DNA from: Vitrella brassicaformis
Taxonomy: Eukaryota > Sar > Vitrellaceae
Assembly (NCBI GenBank): GCA_001179505.1
Contig: CDMY01000477.1
Coordinates: 4,973 to 41,967 of the forward strand
Direction of reading: 5' to 3'
Length of the DNA: 36,995 bases
Part shown: positions 12,694-21,975 of the stretch, piece by piece
Position numbering within the stretch: the stretch's first letter is position 1
Layout: each line of letters opens with the position of its first letter
Translations under genes and position numbers: made by a program
The notes under the pieces: model-generated
Database searches by the model: none
Seen by the model: the letters and a program-made list of their open reading frames with translations, nothing else
What the model was told of the DNA's origin: nothing

Positions 12694-13371
12694 CTCGGCG
12701 TCTCCGGTGTCGACTTCCTCGAGGAGGGCGGCCAGGGTGTTCTGCATGGCCTGCTCGACGCGCGAGAGCCAGGCGCTGAGTTCGGGGTCGTCAGAGATCT
12801 TGACAGCAGACTTGAAGTGCACCACCTCGTCCTCGCGACAACTGACATGGATCGACATCGATACGTACGGCCACGTCACGTGTGTGTTGGCTTGGGTGGT
12901 GTTGGCTGGCTGGCTGGCGTGGGGTGGTCTGGTCTGGGGCACCGTACCTCATGCCGACGATTTGGTCCGGGTCTTCGGTGTCGACTTCGAGGGCGGTGAT
13001 GCCGGCAAACATCTTGTTCAGGTGCCGCTGCACCATCTTGACGTCACGCGAGTTGAAGATCATCTCCACCAAATCGGCGTCGCCTGGATGGAGGAACGAA
13101 GGAAGGAACCCACACACACACACACACCCCACACACGCACTTATTGGGAGGGGGGGGGTGGGTGTCTCGCAGACTTGCGTACGTACCGACGAAGTAGAAT
13201 CTCGCGAAGTTGGATCGCTGCTTCTCTAGGTAGTCGCCGAGGGCCTTCTGGATCTTGGACAGCAGGTCAGACAGGTTCTTGGACAGCAGGTCAGACAGTC
13301 GGTCCAGACTCTTCTGAATGCCCCCTTGTCGCTGCTTATCGATGAACACAGCAAGCTGCTGCAGCGAAGTG
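12694..13371 (-). pseudogene. Cytoplasmic dynein heavy chain linker fragment (three exons)
   Basis: Exons 13371-13197, 13083-12948 and 12841-12694 join in frame. They read [29 protein letters not shown] then [34 protein letters not shown], and QIVGMSCREDEVVHFKSAV then WLSRVEQAMQNTLAALLEEV. This matches the N-terminal linker (DHC_N2) of cytoplasmic dynein heavy chain (family: IQKALGEYLE, FPRFYFVGDEDLLEI, KKMFAGV). Only about 150 of some 4,500 residues are present. No AAA+ motor or stalk sequence occurs anywhere in the window. A 24-bp in-frame tandem duplication (LSDLLSKN twice) is inside the first exon. Flanking exons are unrelated and out of phase. It is a captured or left-over gene fragment. 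Confidence 0.8.
13254..13299 (-). repeat. 24-bp tandem duplication inside the dynein exon
   Basis: The unit cttggacagcaggtcagaca plus four bases occurs twice in a row, adding eight residues (LSDLLSKN) compared with the dynein family pattern, which has a single LxDLLxK before IQKALG. Confidence 0.85.
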
Positions 13372-13385
13372 CTGGGGCGGCAAAG

Positions 13386-13414
13386 ACACACCAATATAAA
13401 ATGTAGGCAGAGAT
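13386..13414 (+). repeat. TATAAAATGTA-core motif, solo copy
   Basis: Reads acacaccaatataaaatgta then ggcagagat: the left border of the composite element joined directly to its right border, as expected if the middle were lost by recombination between the two cores. It lies just upstream (minus strand) of the dynein exon acceptor. Confidence 0.75.
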
Positions 13415-13521
13415 ATGACTCGATCCTCTTCGCCGGCAGGGCGGGGGCCTACACATGGCAGAAGGAGATGGTAGAAGAAAAGGATACTGCTCCTTTATCT
13501 ACCTTGGCTGTTTTATCTATT

Positions 13522-13572
13522 GCTGGCTGCCTGGTTGGTCGGATGGATGCGAGATGGGTGCCGCGTGTGGTG
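13522..13572 (-). repeat. 51-bp inverted repeat, right copy
   Basis: Reverse complement of 2961-3011 with one visible mismatch. Together with the adjacent core motif it marks a longer shared segment. Confidence 0.85.
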
Positions 13573-13616
13573 TTCTTCATCCGTCGGGCGTCGGGGGTGC
13601 TGCAGGCGACGGCGAC

Positions 13617-15148
13617 CTCCTCCTGGCAGAGGGTGGGGGAGTGGGCGCGCGTGGGCGTGGATGGGGGGTCGAATCCCTCATGCGGGAGCTTCGCCGCAGC
13701 TGCTGGGGGGGGTGATGGTCCCGTCACCTCCACTTGCAGGTCCTGCATCATGGGACGCAGACAGACACGAACCGCACAAACCCATTCATGTGTGGTGGAA
13801 TGAATCGTCTGTGCGCGTAGGTGCATGGACCGACCTTTATGGCTGTCGGCGGCTCCTCCCTCGCAAAGTACTTGGTCCACTCGAGCAGCGGCCGGAACCC
13901 CACTGTCTTGCGACCAGTGGGGCCCTGCCGCATGCACGAGCGGAGGGCTCGGGCGGGCGGGCTGGGGTGCCTGGCGGCCTTGCGTCGGCGCTCCCGCCTA
14001 GCGGCGTTTTTGGCCGTCCTCTTTTCGCTCCCCAGCCTCTCCTCCTCCGCCCTCCTCCGCTCTCTCCTCTCCTTTCGCCGCTGGTCACGGCTTTTCGGCG
14101 GGGCTGTGCTGCCTGTCGGCTGGTGGTGGTGGTGGTGGTGGTTGCTGTGTGGGGTGTCGATGGCGCCCCCGGCCTCGTCGCTGCTGGCGTCGGCGGCCTC
14201 AGGGACGGCCGTGGAGTCGTCCCTCTCGTCGCCCTCCTCCTCTTCCATGCCCGGCATCTCGTCCTGGTCCTCCTGGTCCTGGCCAGGCTGCTGGTCGGCT
14301 GCATCGGCCGGCGCGTCCTCCTCGTTGGGCTTCTCGTCGACGTCACCGAAAATGTCCGCATAGACATTCTGATAAGGGAGATGCAGACAAACGGTGAAGA
14401 CCACACACTATGTGGCTGGTTGGTTGTTTGTCTCTCTCTCCCTGTGTGTGTGTGTGTGTGTGTGTGTGTGGTGCCAGCTCGCTTACGGTGAATGGCTCGG
14501 GCTGCATGACGGGCGGCAGCATGACAAGGACCACCAGGTCGGGCTCACGATCGTCGACCTTGCGCTGCTTGTCGTCCAAATAGTTGTCCAGGTGCTCGCG
14601 GGGCTGCATGTATGTGAACCGCCGACGGCTGCCCTTAAGCTGGGATGGCTCGTTGTCGGCCTTGAGGCGTACAGCAGCATCGACTGCCAGCCACCAGCCA
14701 CCCGAGCGCTGCTGCGCTGCCCGGGGCCCCAAGAGCCGGTCGTGCACAGATGTCCCCTGCTGCTGGTGCTGGTGGTGGTGCTTGGGTGGCCGCGACGAGC
14801 CGTCCGTCTGCGCCTCGAGCTCACTCAGCAGCCCCTCGTAGCCCTCAATGAGCGGCTGGCCCAGCCTCTGCGCCAAGAGGTTGTGCCTGACGATGATCTG
14901 GCGCATCACTTGGGGCACCTCTGCAGCCACGTCGGGGTTGTCGGCCACCCGGATCTCCTTGTAGAGGTACTGAGGGGTGAGCTGCTGCGTCTCGGCAGTG
15001 GTGGGCGGGAGCAGCTCCTTGAGCTTCTTGCTGATGTCCTGCACCAACTTCATGATCCGCTCCTTCTCCTCGGGCGGCACTACGTCGCCGCGGGGGAGGG
15101 TCGTGGGCCGAGTGTCAGCAGGCGGCCGACATGCAAACGGCGACAGAT
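13617..15148 (-). CDS. Acidic then basic low-complexity protein, unknown function (partial gene)
   Basis: Three exons in matching phase: 15148-14487, 14368-13835 and 13742-13617. The first reads EKERIMKLVQDISKKLKELL, then TPQYLYKEIRVADNPDVAAE and MRQIIVRHNLLAQRLGQPLI, ending with MLPPVMQPEPFT. The second starts NVYADIFGDVDEKPNEEDAP, is very acidic, has a run of six His, then a strongly basic helix (DQRRKERRERRRAEEERLGS) and LLEWTKYFAREEPP. The third is short (DLQVEVTGPSPPPAAAAKLP). The split into acidic and basic halves suggests a nuclear or RNA-associated protein, but no family is recognised. The first exon needs one upstream base (phase 1), and the preceding sequence is the inverted-repeat arm, so the true N-terminus is unknown. 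The reading frame is intact over about 440 codons. Confidence 0.5.
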
Positions 15149-15591
15149 CTGCACACACAGACGCGAGACACGTGCAGTAGAGTCAATCAGTATCTTTCGA
15201 CAGCTCACAGGCCCTTTGCAGATCATTGGAGTGGAAAGGCGGTGCGGTGGAAGGGACGTCATGAGTCGATCGAATATAAAATGTAGACACCGATCTGCAC
15301 ACCAAGAGGGCCTCCTTCTTGTCCTTCAGCAGGCGTGTGCTCTCCTGAGAGTCACAGCAGACATGGGAAAACTCAGATGAGTACCCACAGCCCGTCAGGC
15401 GTACCGGTCCTTCTGGCTGATCTGGGTCTTCAGGTTGGGGGTTTTCCTCCCCATCAAGGCCGCCTTGCGACCCACGATCTGCTCAGAAGGCCTCCGACTG
15501 CAACGACCTACTACACACACACACACACACACACACACAGGCAAAGATGTGTACGGTGTGTGTGTGTGTGTATACGGGTGTGTATGTGTAC
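15149..15591 (-). repeat. Inverted repeat, right arm
   Basis: Reverse complement of 865-1311. Read on the minus strand it starts at a gtac donor (15591) and ends at a gtgtgcag acceptor (15149), exactly where the intact exon of the previous feature starts. Compared with the left arm the exon has one extra base near 15485, giving a stop (SLQSEAF then stop), so this copy of the exon is frameshifted. Confidence 0.9.
15273..15294 (+). repeat. TATAAAATGTA-core motif inside the right arm
   Basis: Reads aatataaaatgtagacaccg; the same place in the left arm (1166-1187, inverted) carries aatataaaacgtagacagcg. The core was therefore already present before the inverted duplication. Confidence 0.7.
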
Positions 15592-15622
15592 CTGGTGATG
15601 TCCCTCGATTCGCATTTAAATG

Positions 15623-15738
15623 ACACCGGTATATAAAATGTAAGCAACGATCAGGTCATCTCTTCCCTGGCGTCGGTCGAATGAAAGGAGAGAGAGAGAT
15701 ACGCTGATATGAAATGTAGGCAGAGATGTCCTCTCCCG
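15623..15738 (+). repeat. Composite TATAAAATGTA element, copy 2
   Basis: About 116 bp matching 12045-12159: acaccggtatataaaatgta at the left, cttccctggcgtcggtcgaa in the middle, and tatgaaatgtaggcagagat then gtcctctcccg at the right. It overlaps minus-strand coding-like sequence reading GEDISAYISYQ. Confidence 0.85.
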
Positions 15739-15903
15739 CTGGCGGTGGCGGCGGCGGCAGCGGGTGGGCTTTGGAGGGGTGGTCCTCGCCGCCCTCCTCC
15801 GACACGTCTGCCGGCAGAGCTGCAGCTGAAGCACGCTGCATCTTGCGCAGAAGCAGCAGCTCTGCCGGCCCGAAGAAATATTTGACTCTATACATTGCTG
15901 TAC

Positions 15904-16104
15904 CATGGCCTGCTTGGGCCGCACATTTCCGGGTATCTCCCTCTCCATCAAGGCCGCCTCGTCAGTCACGATCTGCTCGAAGTCCCGCGACTGCAACGAC
16001 CTACACACACACACACGCACACACACACGCGCGCGCGCGCACACAGACACACAGGTAAAGATGGGTACGGTGCGTGTGTGTGTGTGTGTGTGTGGACAAC
16101 GTAC
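15904..16104 (-). repeat. Third, diverged copy of the repeated intron-exon unit
   Basis: Minus strand: donor gtacgttgtcc, a long TG/GC microsatellite, gtaggtcgttgcag, then exon SRDFEQIVTDEAALMEREIP. The order and the sequence around the acceptor match the first part of both inverted-repeat arms, and the unit lies about 0.3 kb from the right arm on the same strand, so a tandem duplication came before the inverted copy. Confidence 0.8.
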
Positions 16105-16614
16105 CTGCAGGACTTTCTCGAGGAACTTGTCAGTGCACTGGAGGTGTCGCAGTCTGCACAGCCGCTTGATCTCGTCGGTGAGGATGTCCACAGTGAACCG
16201 CTTCCTCGAGGCGCGGTAGAACTCCAGCATGGCGTTGGTCAGGGCGTCGCTGTGGTTGCGCAGACCCAGCAGCATCGCTCTCGCCGTACCTGCACGCACC
16301 AGGATACAGCACAGCAGAGAGACACGGCAGGTGAGCATCAGATGGCTCTCATTGGGCTCATCTTCATCTCAGCATGCATCACGTGGGAGCCCGCCTGACT
16401 GCCTCGCTGCGACGCCCAGGTGCCTTTCCGGCGCCCACAGACACGCCCTCCCATGCAGCCCTCCACCACCATGCAAGGAGCCCTTCACCGAATCCCTCAC
16501 GGCCTCGCTGCGCTGCCTCCACGCCCCTCGCACCACCTCCTGGAAGACCTGCTGCTCACCATTCGAGTATGTGCGTTGTATCGACCAGTCCTCGCAGTCC
16601 GGCTCCTTCATCAT
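15904..16614 (-). CDS. 5' part of an unrecognised gene (three exons)
   Basis: The start MMKEPDCEDWSIQRTYSNG (exon 16614-16560, ending in phase 1 at gtgagc) joins in frame to exon 16289-16105 (TARAMLLGLRNHSDALTNAM, then LEFYRASRKRFTVDILTDEI and LCRLRHLQCTDKFLEKVLQ). This joins in phase 0 to exon 15990-15904 (SRDFEQIVTDEAALMEREIP then GNVRPKQAM). Beyond that the good frame (FFGPAELLLLRKMQRASAAA, about 15870-15690) is one base out, so the gene seems broken or needs an unseen splice. The peptides look helical and charged; no family is recognised. It may once have continued into the 13617-15148 exons, which are in the same orientation. Confidence 0.5.
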
Positions 16615-16958
16615 AGTCGATAAGCGACAAGAGCACACCACAGAACTTGCGAAATTGCAGACCACAGAACTCGTGAAATAGTCGCTGAAAACTGTTTCAT
16701 GGGTATACATACTGTAGTGGGGCTGCAGAAGGTTGGTATGTCTTGCGTGGTGGGGGTCGCGGGCCTCGCCGCCTGGCCCAGTCAGTCCTAGTAGTAGCCA
16801 TGTCCGGAGATCAGTGACGTGAAGTGGTCCCCCTCGTTGGTCATCAGTCCGTAGTCGTCTGTGGGTGTAGTTCGGGGGTCTTGTCGACGTAGTCGCCGCC
16901 GCAGGCAATGCATGTGTCGGGGGGGGGATGAAAGGGCAGGGGCTGGATAGTGGGGGCT
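16615..16958. other. Intergenic / 5' region
   Basis: Between the stop of the Lys-rich gene (16959) and the start of the next minus-strand gene (16614). No coding with consistent frames. It presumably holds the promoter of the 16614 gene. No motif recognised. Confidence 0.4.
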
Positions 16959-18003
16959 TCATTTCTTCCCCTTGCCTGCACACAGACACGCCACACGCAC
17001 AGAGACACAGGCGGAGGCGTCAGTCATCACTTCGCCGCGGCATGCAGCGATACCAAGAGATCTACGTGCGTCTGTCTGTCTGTCTGTCTGTCTGTGCACA
17101 GTATGTACTGCATGTGCGCGTGCTGTGCAGCCGTCCGCACCCTTTTCCTTGGCCTTGGCCTTCGGTTTGGGCTTCGCCTTCTTGATGGGCGGCTTGCTCA
17201 CGATAGTGATGGGCGTTCTGGGGGATGCGGCCTCCTGGGCGTGTGTCTTGACCATTTTTCCTCGCCTTGTCGAACCAGCCCGCGTCCGCCACACCTTTTT
17301 TCCTGAAATGGAAAAGAGTTGTCTGTGAAGCAGCAAAGGCAAAGTTAGTGCACTATCAACACCTGATTCTTTGACTAGCTAGAATACTTCATTCACCTGT
17401 TGAGGACTCCGTCGAGATAAGGAGACGGCCATTAAGAGGAAGAACCAAAGTTTCATCATCTGCAGACAGAATTGGCCAAAAGGAAAGGACGTGATCACAC
17501 CATCCATATACCACACCGCCATCGCCGCAGGCGACAACCACTCATCAAGTCCATCGCCAAGTCACCAACAAATGTGAGGTGTGCCTAAGGCGACGGGCTC
17601 CTAATTTCATGTGCAGGCGTCATTCGCATCACCGCACACAAGCGCACCACACCACGTCACCACACACATGAACTCACTTGTTGAGGACTCCGTCGGGAAA
17701 AAGAGACGGCCATGAGGAGAAAGAACCAAAATTCCATCATCTGCACACAAGCATGCCGACAGGGCACAGTGAGACCACCACAGGAATGAAACGGACTGTG
17801 CAGTCACCCTTGAACATCATGCACATGCCATACCGTCACCACCCAACACAGAGACAATGAGACGTGCACTCACCTGAGAGGATGTTTTGAAGACCAAAGA
17901 AGGCGTCGTCGCAGTCAGCTGACGCCAGGCAGGTGTCAGGGAGTCGCCAGCTGTTCAGCAGACGGCAGGGCGGCACCGCCTGAGGCCGCCTCCCTCGTGG
18001 CAT
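16959..18003 (-). CDS. Small Lys-rich protein with a duplicated exon, unknown function
   Basis: Five exons join cleanly: 18003-17874, 17740-17678, 17459-17397, 17302-17141, 16975-16959, giving 435 bp (144 aa plus stop). The start is MPRGRRPQAVPPCRLLNSWR. Exons 2 and 3 are both 63 bp, both phase 1-1, and encode DDGILVLSPHGRLFFPTESS and DDETLVLPLNGRLLISTESS, a recent duplication. Exon 4 holds TPITIVSKPPIKKAKPKPKA, and the end is KEKGKGKK, a poly-basic tail that could bind nucleic acid or act as a nuclear signal. Known families were not recognised. All splice sites are GT-AG and all phases agree, which makes the model solid although the function is unknown. It shares its upstream region with the CPSF73 gene. 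Confidence 0.65.
17397..17459 (-). repeat. Duplicated 63-bp exon, copy 2
   Basis: Pairs with 17678-17740. The similarity includes the end of the upstream intron (catctgcag side) and the first bases of the downstream donor, so genomic DNA was duplicated. Confidence 0.9.
17678..17740 (-). repeat. Duplicated 63-bp exon, copy 1
   Basis: See 17397-17459. Length divisible by three and equal phases at both ends mean that either exon, or both, can be used without shifting the frame. Confidence 0.9.
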
Positions 18004-18460
18004 GGCGGTGGAGGAAAAAAGTGGCGGTTTTCATCCGGACGAGTTGGAGGGGTGGAAGGGGATGGGGCGGACCACACGAGCCAAAAAGAAGATGAAAACA
18101 AAAAGAAGCGGGGCATCTGTGGCCGCAAGAAGACTGAGAAGCCGAGTGCGAACGAAAACTGTGAAAGTGGGATAAATTCTTGTCGCGAATTTTTGAATTT
18201 CTCGTCCCGTCTCCAATTCTCGCCGAGGGAGATCATTGCTTGCGTCATCTCTTCGGTGAGCAAAAGAGATGCTTGAGACGCCCAGTGGGCAACAGTGGGC
18301 CAAAAAACTGAGCTCGCATCAATTGCGGGACAACTCGCCTAGCAGTGCTGTGTTGCTGAGTTTTCCGCTGCCGTTATATTTCGATTGCTGTATTGGTGGC
18401 GAGGCAGCATGCGGTTGTTCGTAATGTTGGATCAGTCCGGATTCTGACTCGTCTGTGATT
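18004..18460. promoter_or_regulatory. Divergent promoter region of the Lys-rich gene and CPSF73
   Basis: 457 bp between two start codons on opposite strands. It is more A/T-rich than its surroundings, with A-rich stretches near 18085-18170. A frame on the minus strand is open (17955-18263), but it is in another frame than the Lys-rich protein and has no coding signature; it is probably 5' UTR. Confidence 0.45.
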
Positions 18461-21374
18461 ATGTCGAAGCGCCACCATTACGATTTCGACGACGACATCC
18501 TGCAGGTGATCCCTCTCGGTGCCGGATGCGAAGTCGGGAGGTCATGCATCTTCCTCAAGTTCAAGGGCCGCACGGTGCTGCTCGACTGCGGCCTGCACCC
18601 GGCACACACCGGCATATCTGCCCTCCCGCTGTTCGACAACGTGGATCTGTCGTCGGTTGATCTCTGCCTGGTGACGCACTTCCACGTGGACCATGCGGGC
18701 GCGGTGCCCTATCTCCTCACCCAGACGTCCTTCAACGGCCGCATCTACATGACCCAGCCCACCAAGGCCATCTGCCAGCTCATCTGGCAGGACTACTCAC
18801 GGGTGTCGCGGTACGCCATGAGCTCGGGAGAGGGCAACAGGTCCGGCCTCTTCAGCGAGGAGGACATCACGGCCGCAATGGAGCAGTGCTACACGATGGA
18901 CTTCCACCAGCAGATGGAACACAAGGGCATCAGATTCACTGCCTTTGGAGCGGGCCACGTACTGGGCGCCTGTATGTTCTTGGTGGAGATCGCTGGCGTG
19001 CGGGTGCTCTACACGGGTGACTACTCTAGGGAGGAAGACCGGCACATGCCCCGGGCAGAGCTGCCGCCCCTCCATGTCAGCTAAGGGCCACTCATGGACC
19101 ACGCTGACTCGTGGCAATCAGTCACCTGTGCGTCCGTGTGTGTGTGTGTTGTCAGGTGAATGTGTTGATATGCGAGTCTACATACGGCATCGCCATTCAC
19201 GAGCCGCGCAGGGAGCGTGAGATGAGGTTCCTCAAGGCCGTCCACTCGATTGTGCGGCGCGGCGGCAAGTGCCTCCTGCCGGTCTTTGCCCTCGGCCGCG
19301 CACAGGAGCTGCTGCTGATGTTGGACGAGTACTGGGACGCCAATCCTGACCTCAAGGACCAAGTAAGGGGCAGCTGCGTGGATGACAGATGTACTGGCTC
19401 GTCTGGATCTCTCTGCGTGTGTGCGTGTGTGTGTGGTCAGGTGCAGATCTTGTATGCGTCGCCGATAGTGTTCAAGTGCATGAAGGTCTTCGAGACCTTC
19501 ATCAACTTCTGCGGCGAGCCTGTCAGGCAGGTGAGCGGGGAGTGGGCGATGGATTAATGCGACACAGCCACTGATGTGTCCGTTTCGATCTCACCAGGTA
19601 GCGGACCAGGGTGTGAATCCGTTTGAGTTCAAGTACGTCAAGACCATCCAGCGCATCACCGAGGGATACAGAGACTGGGTCTACCAGCCAGGTACGCCAC
19701 ACAAGAAACACAAAGTCACCGGCCTATTCGCATGTGATGCTGTGTGTGTTGTTCGGCAGGTGTGCCGTGTGTGGTGATGGCCGCCCCAGGGATGCTGCAG
19801 AGCGGACTGTCGCGAGACCTCTTCGAAGCATGGGCACCCGACAAGTGAGGGCGTGTCGACACACACACACAACGAACGCCGGTCTGACGAGCGCGTCGTG
19901 AATGCACGAATGTGGGTTATGTGTTGCTTCAGGCGGAATGGTGTGATCATGACCGGGTATTCCGTCAAGGGCACCCTCGGCTCACAGCTCAAGTCAGAGC
20001 CTGTCGAGATACAGAGCCAAGACAAAAGCGTCCAAGTAAGGCATGCTTGAAGTTGCACACGTGTCAGTTCACGGATGTCCGTTTGCTGTGTGTGCAGGTG
20101 AGCTGTTCGGTGGAGTTCATATCCTTCTCTGCCCACGCCGACTTCGAGCAGACTCGTGAGTTTGTGGAGCAGCTCAAGACCCCAAACGTGGTGCTCGTGC
20201 ACGGAGAGAAGGACGCCATGGCCAGGCTCAGGAACAAACTGCAAGTGAGAGAGGGGCGACACACGGAAGAGCAAACAGTCCATAACACAATCTTCATTCC
20301 CCTCTTGTCGTTCCTCCCTCCCTCCCTGATTGATTTCTGGCATGCAGGAGTTGCATCCCTCCCTGACGGTGATGACGCCAGACTTGGTGCAGAAGGTCGA
20401 CCTGGAGTTCCCCCGTGACAGGCAGGCCCTGGTCGTCGGCAAGCTGGCACAACAGCTGGAAGACGCCACCGCAGAGCCGCCCAGTAAGAGGCTGCAGCCC
20501 ATGACCAATGGACAGCAGCCGGCACCAGCAGCAGCGGCACCATCAGCTCATGTGGAGGGTGTGCTGGTGGTCGACAAGAAGCAGGAGCCGCTGCTGGTGC
20601 ACCCGGACGAGTTGGCACTCTACAGCGACGTTAAGGTGTCGTCTTTGGAGGAGGTCTTGCGGGTGGACTTCCCACTGTCTGGTGAGCTGCTCGAGGGCGC
20701 CTTGAGGGACCTTTATGAGGACATTGACGTGACTGTGGATAAGGACGTGAGGGAGCTGCTGGTCAATGGCGCGGTGCGGGCGAGAGTCGACACTGCAAAG
20801 AAGACGCTCGAACTGAGATGGAAGGTAGGTATGGGGGCGGAATAGATGGATGGATGGATGGATGGATGGCAGCCGACACGCCATGTGTATGCCTGGTGTG
20901 TATGCGTGTCTATGGTACAGGGGTCTCCGCTGAACGATCTGGTTGCGGATTCCATCTCGTTCACGGCACTGGAGCTCATCAAGAAGCCGACGCCCCACCA
21001 GGCCCTGCAGTGGGCGGAGAGGGGCGGCGACGACGAGGGCCGCATATTCGATGTGGTGGAGTGTTACGTGCGGGAGAACTACAGCGATGTGGAGGTGGAC
21101 AGGGAGGCGCGGCAGATAGACATGGAGGCGGAGGGCAAAGTCAAAGTCCACATCGACTTCCCCAACAGAAAGGTCCGCTTCATCCCATCCACACAGCACG
21201 GGGGGCTCTTTTTCGTGGGCATGCATTGTACTGACTTTGTGTGTGTGTGTGTGTGTGTGTGTGTTGGTGACCCATTCATGACAGGTCGAGTGTGAGCGTG
21301 CTGAAGTGGCGGTCAAGGTGCGCCAGGGGCTGAGGAGGTGCGAGGCCGCCATGATCCCTATCTCATCCGCATAG
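18461..21374 (+). CDS. CPSF3: CPSF73, mRNA 3'-end processing endonuclease (CPSF subunit 3)
   Basis: The start [20 protein letters not shown] is followed by [10 protein letters not shown], then the metallo-beta-lactamase motif [15 protein letters not shown] (HxHxDH, about 18675-18720), [26 protein letters not shown], the beta-CASP part ([60 protein letters not shown]), and the last ligand motifs FSAHADF and VLVHGEK. A C-terminal CPSF73-100_C-type region follows to IPISSA and the stop at 21372. About ten exons, roughly 740 aa, a usual length. By family it is the zinc-dependent nuclease that cuts pre-mRNA before polyadenylation. All metal-binding motifs are present, so it should be active. Introns are short, several with TG runs before the acceptor. 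Confidence 0.95.
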
Positions 21375-21975
21375 CCAGAACAGATGGATGGACCGATAAA
21401 GGGGCTGATTGACGCGGTCAGTGTGTATTGTGGGTGCATCGATTGTGTGTGATGTGACGCCGACTAATGAGTCATGTCACCCAGATAGAAAACTTCATAA
21501 GATTGACAGATCTCCGGCCATCGACGCCAGCACCTCCGCGCAGACGTCTCACTGAGAGGCGCTGGAGCGGTCGAAGAGGCCAAAGAGGAGAGGAAACCTG
21601 AAGAGGCAGCCTGTGTGGGTTTCCTCAGGTTTCCTCTCCTCTTTGCAGAAGCCACACCGCACAAAGCAGAAAGGTTGCAGGTTCGGTTCGTGGAGCTCGC
21701 GTCTTGTAAACGTGGGAAACGTCCGTCTTGTAAGTGTTGTACTGTGGAGGCGCGACGCGTGCAGTGGGAGACATCGGTAGGTAGAGACACTACACGTATA
21801 TCTGCAACGTCTGTCCGAGTCAACATACGTTTGTACAAACGGGCGGTTCTGCGACCAGAGCACTACTACTTTCGGGTCAGAAACGAGTCTGGGGGATGGT
21901 AAACGAGTCTTGTAAACGGAGTCCGGAGGGTTTTCGCATCACCGCAGCCCTTTCTTCAAGGACCCCTTCCTAACC
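21375..21975. other. Intergenic, between CPSF73 and the Cys-rich gene
   Basis: About 600 bp containing a perfect 21-bp inverted repeat (21581-21601 with 21625-21645) and several short repeats of cttgtaaacg/aaacgagtct (about 21700-21915). No coding recognised. The right part should be the promoter of the next gene. Confidence 0.5.
21581..21645. repeat. Perfect 21-bp hairpin with a 23-nt loop
   Basis: Left arm caaagaggagaggaaacctg plus a (21581-21601); right arm tcaggtttcctctcctcttt plus g (21625-21645). The arms are exact reverse complements. One arm is purine-rich and the other pyrimidine-rich. Confidence 0.95.

Noticed and set aside
14110-14145. His run (six in a row) as a metal-binding site or vector tag
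   Set aside because: It is a CAC repeat within a low-complexity protein; similar Gln, Ala and His runs occur in other genes here, so it is codon-repeat expansion rather than contamination.
16369-16989. Long minus-strand ORF of about 200 codons covering the end of the Lys-rich gene and beyond
   Set aside because: Only the small part near 16560-16614 fits a splice-consistent gene start; the rest is in conflict with the Lys-rich gene model and has no coding-like composition.
17955-18263. Minus-strand ORF with hydrophobic stretch PRFFLFSSSFWLVWSAP
   Set aside because: It lies in the region between two divergent starts, in a different frame from the well-supported Lys-rich gene; read as 5' UTR or promoter.
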